From: Prauserella aidingensis
GTDB lineage: Bacteria; Actinomycetota; Actinomycetes; Mycobacteriales; Pseudonocardiaceae
Length of the DNA: 64,000 nucleotides
Assembly (NCBI RefSeq): GCF_024171865.1
Contig: NZ_JAMTCN010000028.1
Span: forward strand, 1 to 64,000
Direction: 5' to 3'
A program made the translations under genes and the position numbers. Positions 56,275 through 64,000 of this stretch are shown one piece after another. The notes below the pieces were generated by a model. It ran no database searches and was not told where the DNA came from. It saw nothing but the letters and a program-made list of their open reading frames with translations. Position 1 is the stretch's first letter. Every line of letters starts with the position of its first letter.

Positions 56275-57173
56275 CAGTAGCGGTAGAAGCGTTCCTTGCG
56301 GCCCTGGCGGACGAGGCGCAGCCACTCGACGAACGCCTTCGGATCGCGCTTCACGCCCACGAAGTACAGGCCGAACCGGGCGATCTCCAGTGCGCCGATC
56401 TTGCGCATCCCCGGCTGGGACAGCAGGAACCCGCGGTTGCGGTAGGTGTAGTAGCGCTTGACCTCGTTCTCCGGGTCCTGCGCGTGGAACCGGCCCCCGA
56501 GCATGGGCTTGAACTCGTCCGACCCGTTCGGGTGCAGGTAGGCCGCCCGCAGCGAGGTGCCGAACGGCAGCCCCGACCGTGCGAGTCGCCGGTGCAGCTC
56601 CACCTCGTCGCCGCGGAAGAACAACCGCAGGTCGGGCACCCCGGTCACCTCGAGGGTCGAGGCGCGGAACAGCGCACCGTTCATCAGTGAGGCGATACCC
56701 GGCAGGAAGTCCTCGCCGAGCTCGGCGGAGGTGCGCTTCCACGTCAGACCGCGCCGCAACGGGAACGCCAGCTTCTCGGGTTCGTCGATGTTGACGACCA
56801 TCGGCGACACCTCGGCGAGCTCTCGCCGCTCCGCCTCGCCGAGCAGCGTCTCCAGGACGTGCTCGTCGGCGGGCCTGCCGTCGTCGTCGGCGAGCCACAC
56901 CCACTCGGCGCCCAGCGCCAGCGCGTGCAGCATGCCCAGCGCGAACCCACCCGCGCCGCCGAGGTTGCGGTACGACGGCAGGTACGTGACGGGCCGCGAG
57001 TACGCCTCCACGACGTCGCGTGCCGACTCCTCCTCGGGGCCGTTATCGACGACGATCAGGTGGTCGACGGCCCGCGTCTGCGATTCGACGACCTTCAGCG
57101 ACTCCGCCAGCAGGTCTCGGCGGTTGCGGGTGACGACGACGGCGGCGACCGCGCCTTCGGGGAGGGCGCCCAT
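56274..57173 (-). CDS. glfT1: Galactofuranosyltransferase GlfT1
   Basis: A 299-residue GT-A glycosyltransferase that adds the first galactofuranose residues to the linker disaccharide on the lipid carrier. AVVVTRNRRDLLAESLK is the nucleotide-binding start, then LPSYRNLGGAGGFALGML, the DxD-type WLADDDGRPADEHVL, and LFFRGDEVELHRRLARSG. It begins two bases after the wzt stop, so it is co-translated with the exporter. Ortholog of Rv3782; the gene order wzm-wzt-glfT1 matches a single operon. Confidence 0.95.
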   Translation of the reverse strand: MGALPEGAVAAVVVTRNRRDLLAESLKVVESQTRAVDHLIVVDNGPEEESARDVVEAYSRPVTYLPSYRNLGGAGGFALGMLHALALGAEWVWLADDDGRPADEHVLETLLGEAERRELAEVSPMVVNIDEPEKLAFPLRRGLTWKRTSAELGEDFLPGIASLMNGALFRASTLEVTGVPDLRLFFRGDEVELHRRLARSGLPFGTSLRAAYLHPNGSDEFKPMLGGRFHAQDPENEVKRYYTYRNRGFLLSQPGMRKIGALEIARFGLYFVGVKRDPKAFVEWLRLVRQGRKERFYRY

Positions 57174-57174
57174 G

Positions 57175-58053
57175 TCAGCCGCCGTTCGCCGGAGCCGTGG
57201 CGGCGGACGTGCCGGTGGCCTGCCCGTTGCCGGCGCCGTCGGAGGGCTTGGCGAGGTCCTCGGGGTTGGCCTGGCCGAGGCGTTCCAGCACCTCGCGGCT
57301 GACGTTCTGGAACGGGTCCTTGCCCTTGTAGCCGGTGAGGACCTCGCGCAGGCGGCCGTGCTGGCGCACCCTGCCCTCGTCCATCCACATGGCCTGGTCG
57401 CACAGTTCGAGCAGCAGCTCGTCGGAGTGGCTGGCGAACACGAGGATTCCCGAGCGCTTGACGAGGTCCTTGAGCCGGTCGCGGGCCTTGTTCATGAAGG
57501 ACGCGTCGACCGCGCCGAGTCCTTCGTCGAGAATGAGGATCTCGGGGTCGATCGAGGTGACGACGCCCAGTGCGAGGCGCACGCGCATACCCGTGGAGTA
57601 GGTGCGCAGCGGCATCGCGAGGTAGTCGCCGAGCTCGGTGAACTCGGCGATGTCGTCGATGCGCTTCTCCATCTCCTTGCGGCTCTTCCCGAGGAAGAGG
57701 CCACGGACGATGATGTTCTCGAAGCCGGAGGTCTCCGGGTCCATGCCGACGCCGAGGTCGAACACCGGCGCGACCTTGCCCGTGACCTTCGCCGATCCGC
57801 GGGTGGGCTCGTAGATGCCCGACAGCAGCCGCAGCAGCGTGGACTTGCCCGCGCCGTTGTGGCCGACGAGGGCGAGCCGGTCGCCGTCGGAGAGCTGCAG
57901 GTTCACGTCCTGCAGCGCTTCGATGATGGGGACCTTCGAGTCCGAACCGATCTTGCCGCCGACCTTGCCGAGGACCCGCTTCTTCATCGACCGCGTCTTG
58001 GCGTCGAAGATCGGGAAGTCCACGTAGGCGTTGCGGACGTCAATGCTGACCAT
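57175..58053 (-). CDS. wzt: Galactan exporter ATP-binding protein (Wzt, Rv3781-like)
   Basis: A 292-residue ABC ATPase of the O-antigen/teichoic-acid exporter type. Walker A is LALVGHNGAGKSTLLRLL near residue 62, the signature is TYSTGMRVRLALGV, Walker B is ILILDEGLGAVDASF and the switch His is LVFASHSDELL. The conserved FDLGVGMDPETSGFENI belongs to Wzt proteins. It lacks the large C-terminal carbohydrate-binding domain of some Wzts; residues 265-292 are a disordered Gly/Ala/Thr tail. It starts a few bases after wzm. Confidence 0.95.
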   Translation of the reverse strand: MVSIDVRNAYVDFPIFDAKTRSMKKRVLGKVGGKIGSDSKVPIIEALQDVNLQLSDGDRLALVGHNGAGKSTLLRLLSGIYEPTRGSAKVTGKVAPVFDLGVGMDPETSGFENIIVRGLFLGKSRKEMEKRIDDIAEFTELGDYLAMPLRTYSTGMRVRLALGVVTSIDPEILILDEGLGAVDASFMNKARDRLKDLVKRSGILVFASHSDELLLELCDQAMWMDEGRVRQHGRLREVLTGYKGKDPFQNVSREVLERLGQANPEDLAKPSDGAGNGQATGTSAATAPANGG

Positions 58054-58059
58054 CTGGTG

Positions 58060-58980
58060 TCACACCCAATACGAGACACGGGCACGGTAGTTGCGCATCA
58101 CCACGAGCGCGAGTGCCCATCCGACGATCGTGATGCCGATGGCGACGAGCCAGCTCTTGCCGTCGATGTGCTGGCCGATCAGCGGTGCACGCACGATCTG
58201 TACGAAATGATAGAGCGGGTTCAGTTCGATGATGGGCAGCGCCCAGGACACGCCATCGCGGCCGTTGCCGGCGTACAGCTGGTCGATCGGCCACACGATC
58301 GGCGTCAGGTAGAACAGCAGCTGGATCAGCGAGTTGATGAGCTGCGGGATGTCGCGGTAGCGCGTCGAGATGACGCCGAGCATCAGCGTGACCCAGCCCG
58401 CGTTGAGCGCCAGGATCACGAAGCCCGGCGCGGCCGACAGGATCGACCAGTCGATACCGGGGTGGCACAGGCCGTTACCGGTGGTGCACGCGTCGTCCTG
58501 GATGCCGTACTGCTGCGACAGCGCGGGGAAGAAGATCGCCACGATGATCACGTAGACGATCACGTTGTGGGCCGCCATCAGCGTCTGCCGCCACACCGTG
58601 CGCAGCGCGTAGATCGTCAGCGGCGCGGGCATCTGCTTGATCAGACCCTCGTTGGAGATGAAGGTCTGCATGCCCTCGGTGATGCAACCGCTGACGAAGC
58701 CCCAGACGATGAAGCCGGTGACGATGTAGGGCAGGAACGTATCGATGGGCAGGCCGAACAGCTGCGAGTACAGCAGGCCGAGGCCGAGCGCGATGACACC
58801 CTGCGTGATCGTCAACCAGAACGGGCCGATCACCGAGCGGCGGTACCGCTGCTTGATGTCCTGCCACCCGAGGTGGCCCCACAGTTCCGTCTGCCGCAGG
58901 CCCGAGCGGATGTCGTCGAAGGCGCGGTTGAAGGACCGGCTGCCGGGAACGGGTGCGGTGTCGGTCGTGTCGGCGTTCAT
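58060..58980 (-). CDS. wzm: Galactan exporter permease (Wzm, Rv3783-like)
   Basis: A 306-residue ABC-2 permease with six membrane helices that, with Wzt, flips lipid-linked galactan across the membrane. ELWGHLGWQDIKQRYRRSVI and GPFWLTITQGVIALGLGLLY are the conserved N-terminal segment, and LLFYLTPIVWPIDQL the late helix. An external loop has two cysteines (DACTTGNGLCH), possibly a disulfide. ATG at 58980 is preferred; an in-frame ATG at 59130 would add 50 low-complexity residues. First gene of wzm-wzt-glfT1. Confidence 0.94.
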   Translation of the reverse strand: MNADTTDTAPVPGSRSFNRAFDDIRSGLRQTELWGHLGWQDIKQRYRRSVIGPFWLTITQGVIALGLGLLYSQLFGLPIDTFLPYIVTGFIVWGFVSGCITEGMQTFISNEGLIKQMPAPLTIYALRTVWRQTLMAAHNVIVYVIIVAIFFPALSQQYGIQDDACTTGNGLCHPGIDWSILSAAPGFVILALNAGWVTLMLGVISTRYRDIPQLINSLIQLLFYLTPIVWPIDQLYAGNGRDGVSWALPIIELNPLYHFVQIVRAPLIGQHIDGKSWLVAIGITIVGWALALVVMRNYRARVSYWV

Positions 58981-59238
58981 CGGTGACTTCGTCCCTGGGC
59001 TGTCGCCTGATCCGCCGTCGAGGGAATCAGTGGCCGTCGAGGTGCTTGTGGCATGCACGGGATATGAGGGTACTGCTGCCGCGAAAGCGCGAACGCGCGC
59101 GTCGCCTTCTGTGGTCACCAGATCGCCCATGTGGGTGTAAATGGGTACGAAATACCAGGTCAAGACACTGGTCGCGTGCCCGTTTCGGGTGTGGCGGGAG
59201 GGGGTGGAGGCCGGTGGACGCGCTGGTAGTTTGCGGCC

Positions 59239-60738
59239 GTGAGTCGATTGGCCGTGACCGCGGCGGGCCTGCTGCTGGTGTTCGCGTTCGGCACCTGGAT
59301 GGCGTGGTCGTACGTCACCGACGCGGCATTCGTGGACGCCCGCTATGCCCGAAACCTCGCCGAAGGGCACGGTCTCGTCTACAACGTCGGGGACCACAAC
59401 CCGGTCGAAGGGTTCACGAGCCTCCTGTGGACGTTGTGGCAGTCGCTCTTCTCCCTGTTCGGTGCCGACCCGGTGCTCGTCGCGCAGATCACGGGTGTCG
59501 CGGCGGGTGTGGCGACGCTCGTGCTGCTGATGCGCGCGGTCGACGGCGCCGCGGCGGTCGTGGCCGGCTGCGCCTACGTGCTGTTCCTCCCGACCTACTT
59601 CCACCTCGCCGGCGGGCTCGAGACGGGCCTGGTCGCGCTCGTCGTGCTGCGCATGGCCGTGCTGGGCATGCGGGTCGTCGAGGAGCGCCACGTCGTCGAC
59701 CTCGAACCCCCGCTGCTGCTGGTGCTCGCCGCGACCCTGCGGCCCGAGGCGTTGATCGCGGTGCTGCCCGGTTTCGTCGTCTGGTTCCGGTCACGGCGGT
59801 TCTCCGGGCAGGCGCGTGCGGGGCTCACGGCGGCCGCGGTACTCGGCGTGGGATGCATCGTGTGGACGGTCGTGCAGTACGGCCACCTCGTGCCGAAGCC
59901 GTGGAGCGACGCGGTCGGCCCACTCGGCTTCGACGGGGAGTGGCTGTGGTCGACGGTCGTCGTGCTCGCGCCGCTGCTGCTGCTCACGGTCGCGCTGCTG
60001 ACGTGGCCCGAACTGCGGCGTGTCGGCGCGTTCTTCTGCGTGACCGTGCTCGCCGCAGGGCTGCCCCTCGTCGTGTTCGGCCCGCCGGAGGCGGATGCGC
60101 TGCACCGCTACGCCTTCACGGTGTTCCCCGTGCTGTGCCTGGCGGCCGGTGTGGCCGTGGCGGCGATGGCCGGTGTGCGGTTCGTGCAGGCGGGTGTCGG
60201 CGTCGTCGTGGTCGGCTGGGTGGCCGTGGCGGGCGTCGCCTCGCCGGGCCTGCCCGCCGTGGCGAACACCGGCACCGATCTCGCACGCACCCACGCCGCC
60301 ATCGGCAGGGGACTCGCCGACGCCGACGTGCCCGCGGGCGCGCGCACCGTCGCTGTCGCCGACCCCGGCGTGATCCCGTACTACAGCGGCTGGAACGCCG
60401 TCGACTACAGCGGCCGCAACAACGGGCTGATCGCCGACGGGGCGCGGCCCGACTCCGTCGTGCGCACCCACGATCCCGCGGTGATCGTCGTGCCCTCGCC
60501 GGGTCAGAACATTCCCGAGAAGGTGCACGGACTCGACGTGCCCATCGCCGTGGCCGGGTATTCGCAGCTGGGGCCGTTCCAGGCGCGCAGCGGCAGTTGG
60601 CAGTTCGTGTTCGTGAAGCCGGAGTTCGCGCAGCAGGTCGAGGTGAAGGTCCGCGCGGCCGTCGCCCGCGGCGAACAGCAGTACGGCGACGACTACTCCG
60701 TGACGATCAACCGCTGGCTGAACAGCCTGAAGGACTGA
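59239..60738 (+). CDS. GT-C family membrane glycosyltransferase in the Rv3779 position
   Basis: A 499-residue membrane protein with about 10 helices and a C-terminal external domain (about 350-499). The first loop has VTDAAFVDARYARNLAEGHG and HNPVEGFTSLLW. Unlike its paralogs here, the second residue of the acidic pair is Ala (DAA), so catalysis may differ. Its place between wzm and bpa is that of mycobacterial Rv3779, a GT-C protein implicated in polyprenyl-phosphosugar metabolism. GTG start, divergent from wzm by 258 bases. Confidence 0.6.
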   Translation: MSRLAVTAAGLLLVFAFGTWMAWSYVTDAAFVDARYARNLAEGHGLVYNVGDHNPVEGFTSLLWTLWQSLFSLFGADPVLVAQITGVAAGVATLVLLMRAVDGAAAVVAGCAYVLFLPTYFHLAGGLETGLVALVVLRMAVLGMRVVEERHVVDLEPPLLLVLAATLRPEALIAVLPGFVVWFRSRRFSGQARAGLTAAAVLGVGCIVWTVVQYGHLVPKPWSDAVGPLGFDGEWLWSTVVVLAPLLLLTVALLTWPELRRVGAFFCVTVLAAGLPLVVFGPPEADALHRYAFTVFPVLCLAAGVAVAAMAGVRFVQAGVGVVVVGWVAVAGVASPGLPAVANTGTDLARTHAAIGRGLADADVPAGARTVAVADPGVIPYYSGWNAVDYSGRNNGLIADGARPDSVVRTHDPAVIVVPSPGQNIPEKVHGLDVPIAVAGYSQLGPFQARSGSWQFVFVKPEFAQQVEVKVRAAVARGEQQYGDDYSVTINRWLNSLKD

Positions 60739-60743
60739 CGGCG

Positions 60744-60773
60744 GCCCGCGCCGACGGCTCGAACGGCGCGGGC
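60744..60773. terminator. Bidirectional hairpin terminator
   Basis: GCCCGCGCCG and CGGCGCGGGC form a perfect 10-base-pair stem with a 10-base loop, between the GT-C gene ending at 60738 and bpa ending at 60800, which converge. Confidence 0.8.
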
Positions 60774-60799
60774 GACTCGGACGGCGACGGCGGCGGTGG

Positions 60800-61357
60800 T
60801 TACAGGTACTGGCCCGGATTGCCGATGCCGGTCGGGGCGCCTTCGGCGGATCCTTGCGGCAGGCCGCGGCGCATCTGCTCGAGCTGGGCGCGGGCGGCCA
60901 TCTGCTGGGCGAACAGCGCCGTCTGGATGCCGTGGAACAGCCCCTCGAGCCAGCCGACGAGCTGGGCCTGCGCGATCCGCAGCTCGGCGTCGGACGGGGT
61001 GCGGTCCTCGGTGAACGGCTCGACGAGGCGTTCCAGTTCCTTGCGCAGGTCCGGTGCGAGCGCCTCCTCGAGTTCCGTGATCGACGTCTGGTGGATCTCG
61101 CGCAGCCGCTGCCTGCTCGCCTCGTCCAGCGGCGCGGCCTTCACCTCTTCGAGGAGCTGCTTGATCATCGTGCCGATACGCATGACCTTCGCGGGCTCTT
61201 CGACCATGTCGCTGACGGACTCGCCGGCGTGCTCGGTCTCACCGTCGGCGGCCTCGGGGTTGATCCGTGCGGCGCCGACAGGCGAACCGTCGGGTCCGAC
61301 CACCATGACGTGCTGGTCCTCCGAGGGCGTGGCGTACGGGGTGTTCGGCTCCGTCAT
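60800..61357 (-). CDS. bpa: Bacterial proteasome activator
   Basis: A 185-residue ATP-independent 20S proteasome activator (Bpa/PafE, Rv3780-like). Helical core at about 50-165: VMRIGTMIKQLLEEVKAAPLD, RQRLREIHQTSITELEEALA, LRIAQAQLVGWLEGLFHGIQ, typical of the ring-forming four-helix bundle. The C-terminus ends exactly in GQYL, the motif that docks into the proteasome alpha-ring and opens the gate. N-terminal 45 residues are flexible. It implies a 20S proteasome elsewhere in the genome. Confidence 0.95.
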   Translation of the reverse strand: MTEPNTPYATPSEDQHVMVVGPDGSPVGAARINPEAADGETEHAGESVSDMVEEPAKVMRIGTMIKQLLEEVKAAPLDEASRQRLREIHQTSITELEEALAPDLRKELERLVEPFTEDRTPSDAELRIAQAQLVGWLEGLFHGIQTALFAQQMAARAQLEQMRRGLPQGSAEGAPTGIGNPGQYL

Positions 61358-61563
61358 AGCTCCATCCTGGCTCGATCAGGGAGGGTGTCGCAGGTATCGA
61401 GGGTACTCAACCCGCCGGGGCGCGCCGGGCGCGCCGGTCGGGGGACGCCGATGTTCGCCCGAGCAGCGGCAACCGGGCAATTCGGCCATCGTCGATGGTG
61501 ACGGTCGATCCGGACTCCATACCCCGGCTGCGCGGCGAAAACTCGCCTCCGTACCTTTGTCGC

Positions 61564-62763
61564 ATGGCGTTTGACGTCGCTCGGATCCGTGGGTTGTTCC
61601 CCGCTCTGGGTGACGGCTGGATTCACTTCGACGGTGGAACCGGAATGCTCGTCCCCGAACAGGTCGCGTCGGCCGTCTCGACGGCGATGCGGGCTCCGGT
61701 CTCCGGTCCGGGCGGAGCGTTCCCGGCCTCACAGCGGGCGGAAAGCATCGTGGCCGCGGCACGGCGTGCCGTGGCGGACCTCGTGGGAGGCGAGCCCGAC
61801 GGCGTCGTCCTCGGGCCCAGTGCCTCCGTGCTGATCGCACGCCTCGCGGACACGCTGTCCGCGCGGTGGACGATCGGCGACGAGGTCGTGGTCTCCCGGC
61901 TGGACGAGGAGGCCAACATCGCGCCGTGGCTGCGCGCGATGAACCGCGTCGGCGGTAAGGCCCGCTGGGGCGAGATCGACATCGAGAACTGCGAGCTGCC
62001 GGAGTGGCAGTACGCCGACCTGATGGGCGACCGCACCAAGGCCGTCGCCGTGACCGCGGCATCCGGCGCCGTCGGTACTCGTCCCGACCTGGAGCCGATC
62101 ACGTCGGCGGCGCAGCAGGCGGGTGCGCTGATGGTCGTCGACGCGACGTACGCCGCGCCGTTCGTCCCACTCGACATGGCCACACTCGGCGCCGACGTCG
62201 TCGTCCTGTCCGCGCAGGCCTGGGGTGGACCTGCGGTGGGGGCGCTCGTGTTCCGCGACCCGGACCTGCTGGCACAGCTGCCGCCCGCGGCGCTGTCACC
62301 GGAGGTGGCGGGCCCGGAGCGGCTCGAACTGGGCCCGCACCCGTACCCGCTGCTCGCCGGGCTCATCGCGTCGGTGGACTACCTCGCGGGTCTCGACGAC
62401 TCCGCCACCGGCACGCGCCGCGAGCGGCTGCTCGCCTCGCTCGGTTCGGCGAAGGCCTACCAGGAGGGGCTGCTCGACCGGCTCGCCGCCGACCTGCGGT
62501 CGCTGCCGGACGTCACCGTGCTCGGCGACCCGATGCGGCGGATTCCCGCGCTGGCGTTCTACGTCGACGGCCGCAAGGCCTCCGACGTCGCCGACTACCT
62601 GGCCCGCCAGGGGCTCTGCGCGTTCGCCGACCCGGGCAGTTGCGGCCTGTTCGAGGCGCTGGGCATCGGCGAGGTCGGCGGGGCCGTGCGCATCGGCCTG
62701 GCCCACTACTCGAACGGCTTCGAGATCGGCCAGCTCGCGCGCGTGCTGGCCGAACTGCCCTGA
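61564..62763 (+). CDS. Cysteine-desulfurase-like PLP-fold protein lacking the lysine (Rv3778c-like)
   Basis: A 399-residue fold-type I aminotransferase-class protein related to NifS/SufS. It starts FDVARIRGLFPALGDGWIHFDGGTG and carries VVDATYAAPF with the PLP-ring aspartate (D193). The usual S-x-H-K segment that holds the Schiff-base lysine reads SAQAWGGP, with Ala219 at the lysine position and Gln218 at the histidine. It may therefore not form an internal aldimine. Position beside bpa and the quinone oxidoreductase matches mycobacterial Rv3778c. Confidence 0.85.
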   Translation: MAFDVARIRGLFPALGDGWIHFDGGTGMLVPEQVASAVSTAMRAPVSGPGGAFPASQRAESIVAAARRAVADLVGGEPDGVVLGPSASVLIARLADTLSARWTIGDEVVVSRLDEEANIAPWLRAMNRVGGKARWGEIDIENCELPEWQYADLMGDRTKAVAVTAASGAVGTRPDLEPITSAAQQAGALMVVDATYAAPFVPLDMATLGADVVVLSAQAWGGPAVGALVFRDPDLLAQLPPAALSPEVAGPERLELGPHPYPLLAGLIASVDYLAGLDDSATGTRRERLLASLGSAKAYQEGLLDRLAADLRSLPDVTVLGDPMRRIPALAFYVDGRKASDVADYLARQGLCAFADPGSCGLFEALGIGEVGGAVRIGLAHYSNGFEIGQLARVLAELP

Positions 62764-62782
62764 GACGCGAACCGCGCCGCGG

Positions 62783-63757
62783 TCACTTCGCGGTCAGGAC
62801 GATCTTTCCGAACACGCCGCTCTCGTCGAGTGCGCGATGCGCCTGCGCGGCACTGCTGAGCGGCAGTACCTGGTCGATGACCGGCAGCACCGTGCCCTGA
62901 TCCAGCAGCGGCCACAGGTGCGTGCGCACGTCGGCCACGATCGCCGCCTTGCTCTCGAGCGACCGCGACCGCAGCGCCGTCGCCGACACGGTGCCGCGTT
63001 TGCGCAGCAGCTTGCCGATGTTCAGCTCGCCCTTCACACCGCCCTGCATGCCGATGATCACCAGGTGGCCGCTGTCGCGCAGCACGTCGATGTTGCGGTC
63101 GAGGTACTTCGCGCCGATGTTGTCGAACACGACGTCGGCACCACCGGTCGCCGCCTTCATCTCCTCGACGAAGTCCTGCTCGCGGTAGTTGACGGTGATG
63201 TCCGCGCCGAGTTGCCTGCACCGGTCGAGGCGGTCGTCCGAACCGGCGGTGACGGCGACCGTCGCGCCGAGCGCCTTCGCCACCTGGATGGCATGGGTGC
63301 CGATGCCGCCCGCGCCGCCGTGCACGAGCAGAACGTCCCCTTCGGACAGACCCGCGTGCATGACGAGGTTGGACCACACGGTGCAGGCCACCTCGGGCAG
63401 CCCGGCGGCCGAGTGCAGCTCCACCTCGTTCGGCAGGGGCAGCAGCTGGCCCGCGGGCACGGCGACCTTCTCCGCGTAGCCGCCGCCTGCCAGCAGTGCG
63501 CACACCTCGTCGCCGACCTGCCAGCCCGTGACGCCCTCGCCGAGCGCGGCGATGGTGCCCGAGCACTCCAGGCCGAGGATCTCGCTGGCGCCGGGCGGCG
63601 GTGGATAGTTCCCCTGCCGCTGCATCACGTCGGCGCGGTTCACGGCCGTGGCCGCGACGTCGAGAAGCACCTCGCCGGGTGCGGGTTCGGGGTCGGGCAC
63701 CTCGGTCAGCTCGAGGTTCTCGGGAGGTCCGGGTTCTCGGAGCATGATCGCGCGCAT
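62783..63757 (-). CDS. NAD(P)H-dependent quinone oxidoreductase (zeta-crystallin type)
   Basis: A 324-residue MDR-superfamily reductase of the QOR/TP53I3 group. MRAIMLREPGPPENLEL starts it, then NRADVMQRQGNYPPPPG, LGLECSGTIAALGEGV, the cofactor loop VHGGAGGIGTHAIQVAKALG and YREQDFVEEM. No structural or catalytic zinc cysteine cluster is visible, as expected. ATG at 63757; the upstream extension to 63958 is unlikely. Counterpart of Rv3777. It converges with the PLP-fold gene 19 bases away. Confidence 0.92.
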   Translation of the reverse strand: MRAIMLREPGPPENLELTEVPDPEPAPGEVLLDVAATAVNRADVMQRQGNYPPPPGASEILGLECSGTIAALGEGVTGWQVGDEVCALLAGGGYAEKVAVPAGQLLPLPNEVELHSAAGLPEVACTVWSNLVMHAGLSEGDVLLVHGGAGGIGTHAIQVAKALGATVAVTAGSDDRLDRCRQLGADITVNYREQDFVEEMKAATGGADVVFDNIGAKYLDRNIDVLRDSGHLVIIGMQGGVKGELNIGKLLRKRGTVSATALRSRSLESKAAIVADVRTHLWPLLDQGTVLPVIDQVLPLSSAAQAHRALDESGVFGKIVLTAK

Positions 63758-63951
63758 ACCGCGACTGTATGTCACTCGACAGAACGTGGCCCGGTGGCAG
63801 GGAACCGCGACCGGTGGCACCGGTCCGGACCTCACCGATGGCCGCCGGTGACCGTCATTCCCTTGTGGCCACGTGTTCTTCCTACGAACGGACCTTGACG
63901 ATTCGGAGAACTCGCACAAAAGTGACGCCGCAACGTCAGAAGGGGCTGTAG

Positions 63952-64000
63952 ATGTCATTCAGTAGAGGGAAGTTGCGGTCCGTCACCGCCGTTGCGGCGT
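63952..64000 (+). CDS. Start of a gene cut by the window edge
   Basis: AGAAGGGG lies about 8 bases before an ATG, and the 16 visible codons read MSFSRGKLRSVTAVAA. This is basic then hydrophobic, as in the start of a Sec signal peptide. The product cannot be identified from this fragment. Confidence 0.45.
   Translation, partial: MSFSRGKLRSVTAVAA

Overview
The window is about 70% G+C, gene-dense, and uses GTG starts and overlapping ATGA/GTGA junctions freely. Its content points to an actinomycete of the Pseudonocardiaceae type (Saccharomonospora, Amycolatopsis or Prauserella-like). It carries a near-complete arabinogalactan cell-wall pathway (glf, decaprenyl-phosphoribose enzymes, dprE1/dprE2, glfT1/glfT2, aftA, an emb gene, wzm/wzt), a bacterial proteasome activator ending in GQYL, a type VII secretion cassette and an EspG-like chaperone. 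The assignment is from gene content only.

Layout. 0-6 kb: an orphan DosR/NarL-type response regulator, a double DUF427 protein, and an unusual pair made of an SF1-helicase-like ATPase with a central coiled coil and a helical protein. 6-13.6 kb: pantothenate kinase; a three-gene secretion-linked cassette (YbaB-like, EspC-like with a proline-rich tail, WXG100-like); an ArsR/VOC pair; a macro-domain protein; prephenate dehydratase; a phosphatase; a DUF4232 lipoprotein. 13.6-19.1 kb: MFS exporter, zincin, septum-formation protein, and a YgiB/YgiC/DUF350-like module. 19.2-27.2 kb: haloalkane dehalogenase, a 21-bp tandem repeat array, serS, a maleate-isomerase-like protein, a frameshifted L-2-hydroxyglutarate oxidase gene, and a TetR-controlled ABC exporter.

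27.4-50.8 kb is the first arabinogalactan block: glf, PAP2 phosphatase, ubiA and aftA in one tightly coupled run; emb on the opposite strand; several GT-C glycosyltransferases; dprE1-dprE2; gtrA; glfT2. A DUF222/HNH (13E12-type) gene lies between aftA and emb. 50.9-56.1 kb is a D-galactonate catabolic cluster (GntP permease, PfkB kinase, KDPG-type aldolase, IclR regulator, DgoD) with two likely IclR operators. 56.3-63.8 kb returns to cell-wall genes in the order known from Mycobacterium Rv3777-Rv3783: glfT1, wzt, wzm, a GT-C protein, bpa, a PLP-fold protein lacking its lysine, and a quinone oxidoreductase.

How the cell-wall genes fit together (family knowledge): Glf makes UDP-galactofuranose; GlfT1 and GlfT2 build galactan on the lipid carrier; Wzm/Wzt flip it; UbiA, the PAP2 phosphatase, DprE1 and DprE2 make decaprenyl-phospho-arabinose; AftA, Emb and other GT-C enzymes add the arabinan.

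A recurring oddity is short degenerate tandem repeats (15-21 bp units) in intergenic or gene-end positions at about 5.35, 16.7, 20.2, 47.05 and 54.9 kb. No tRNA, rRNA, CRISPR or intact insertion sequence was seen.
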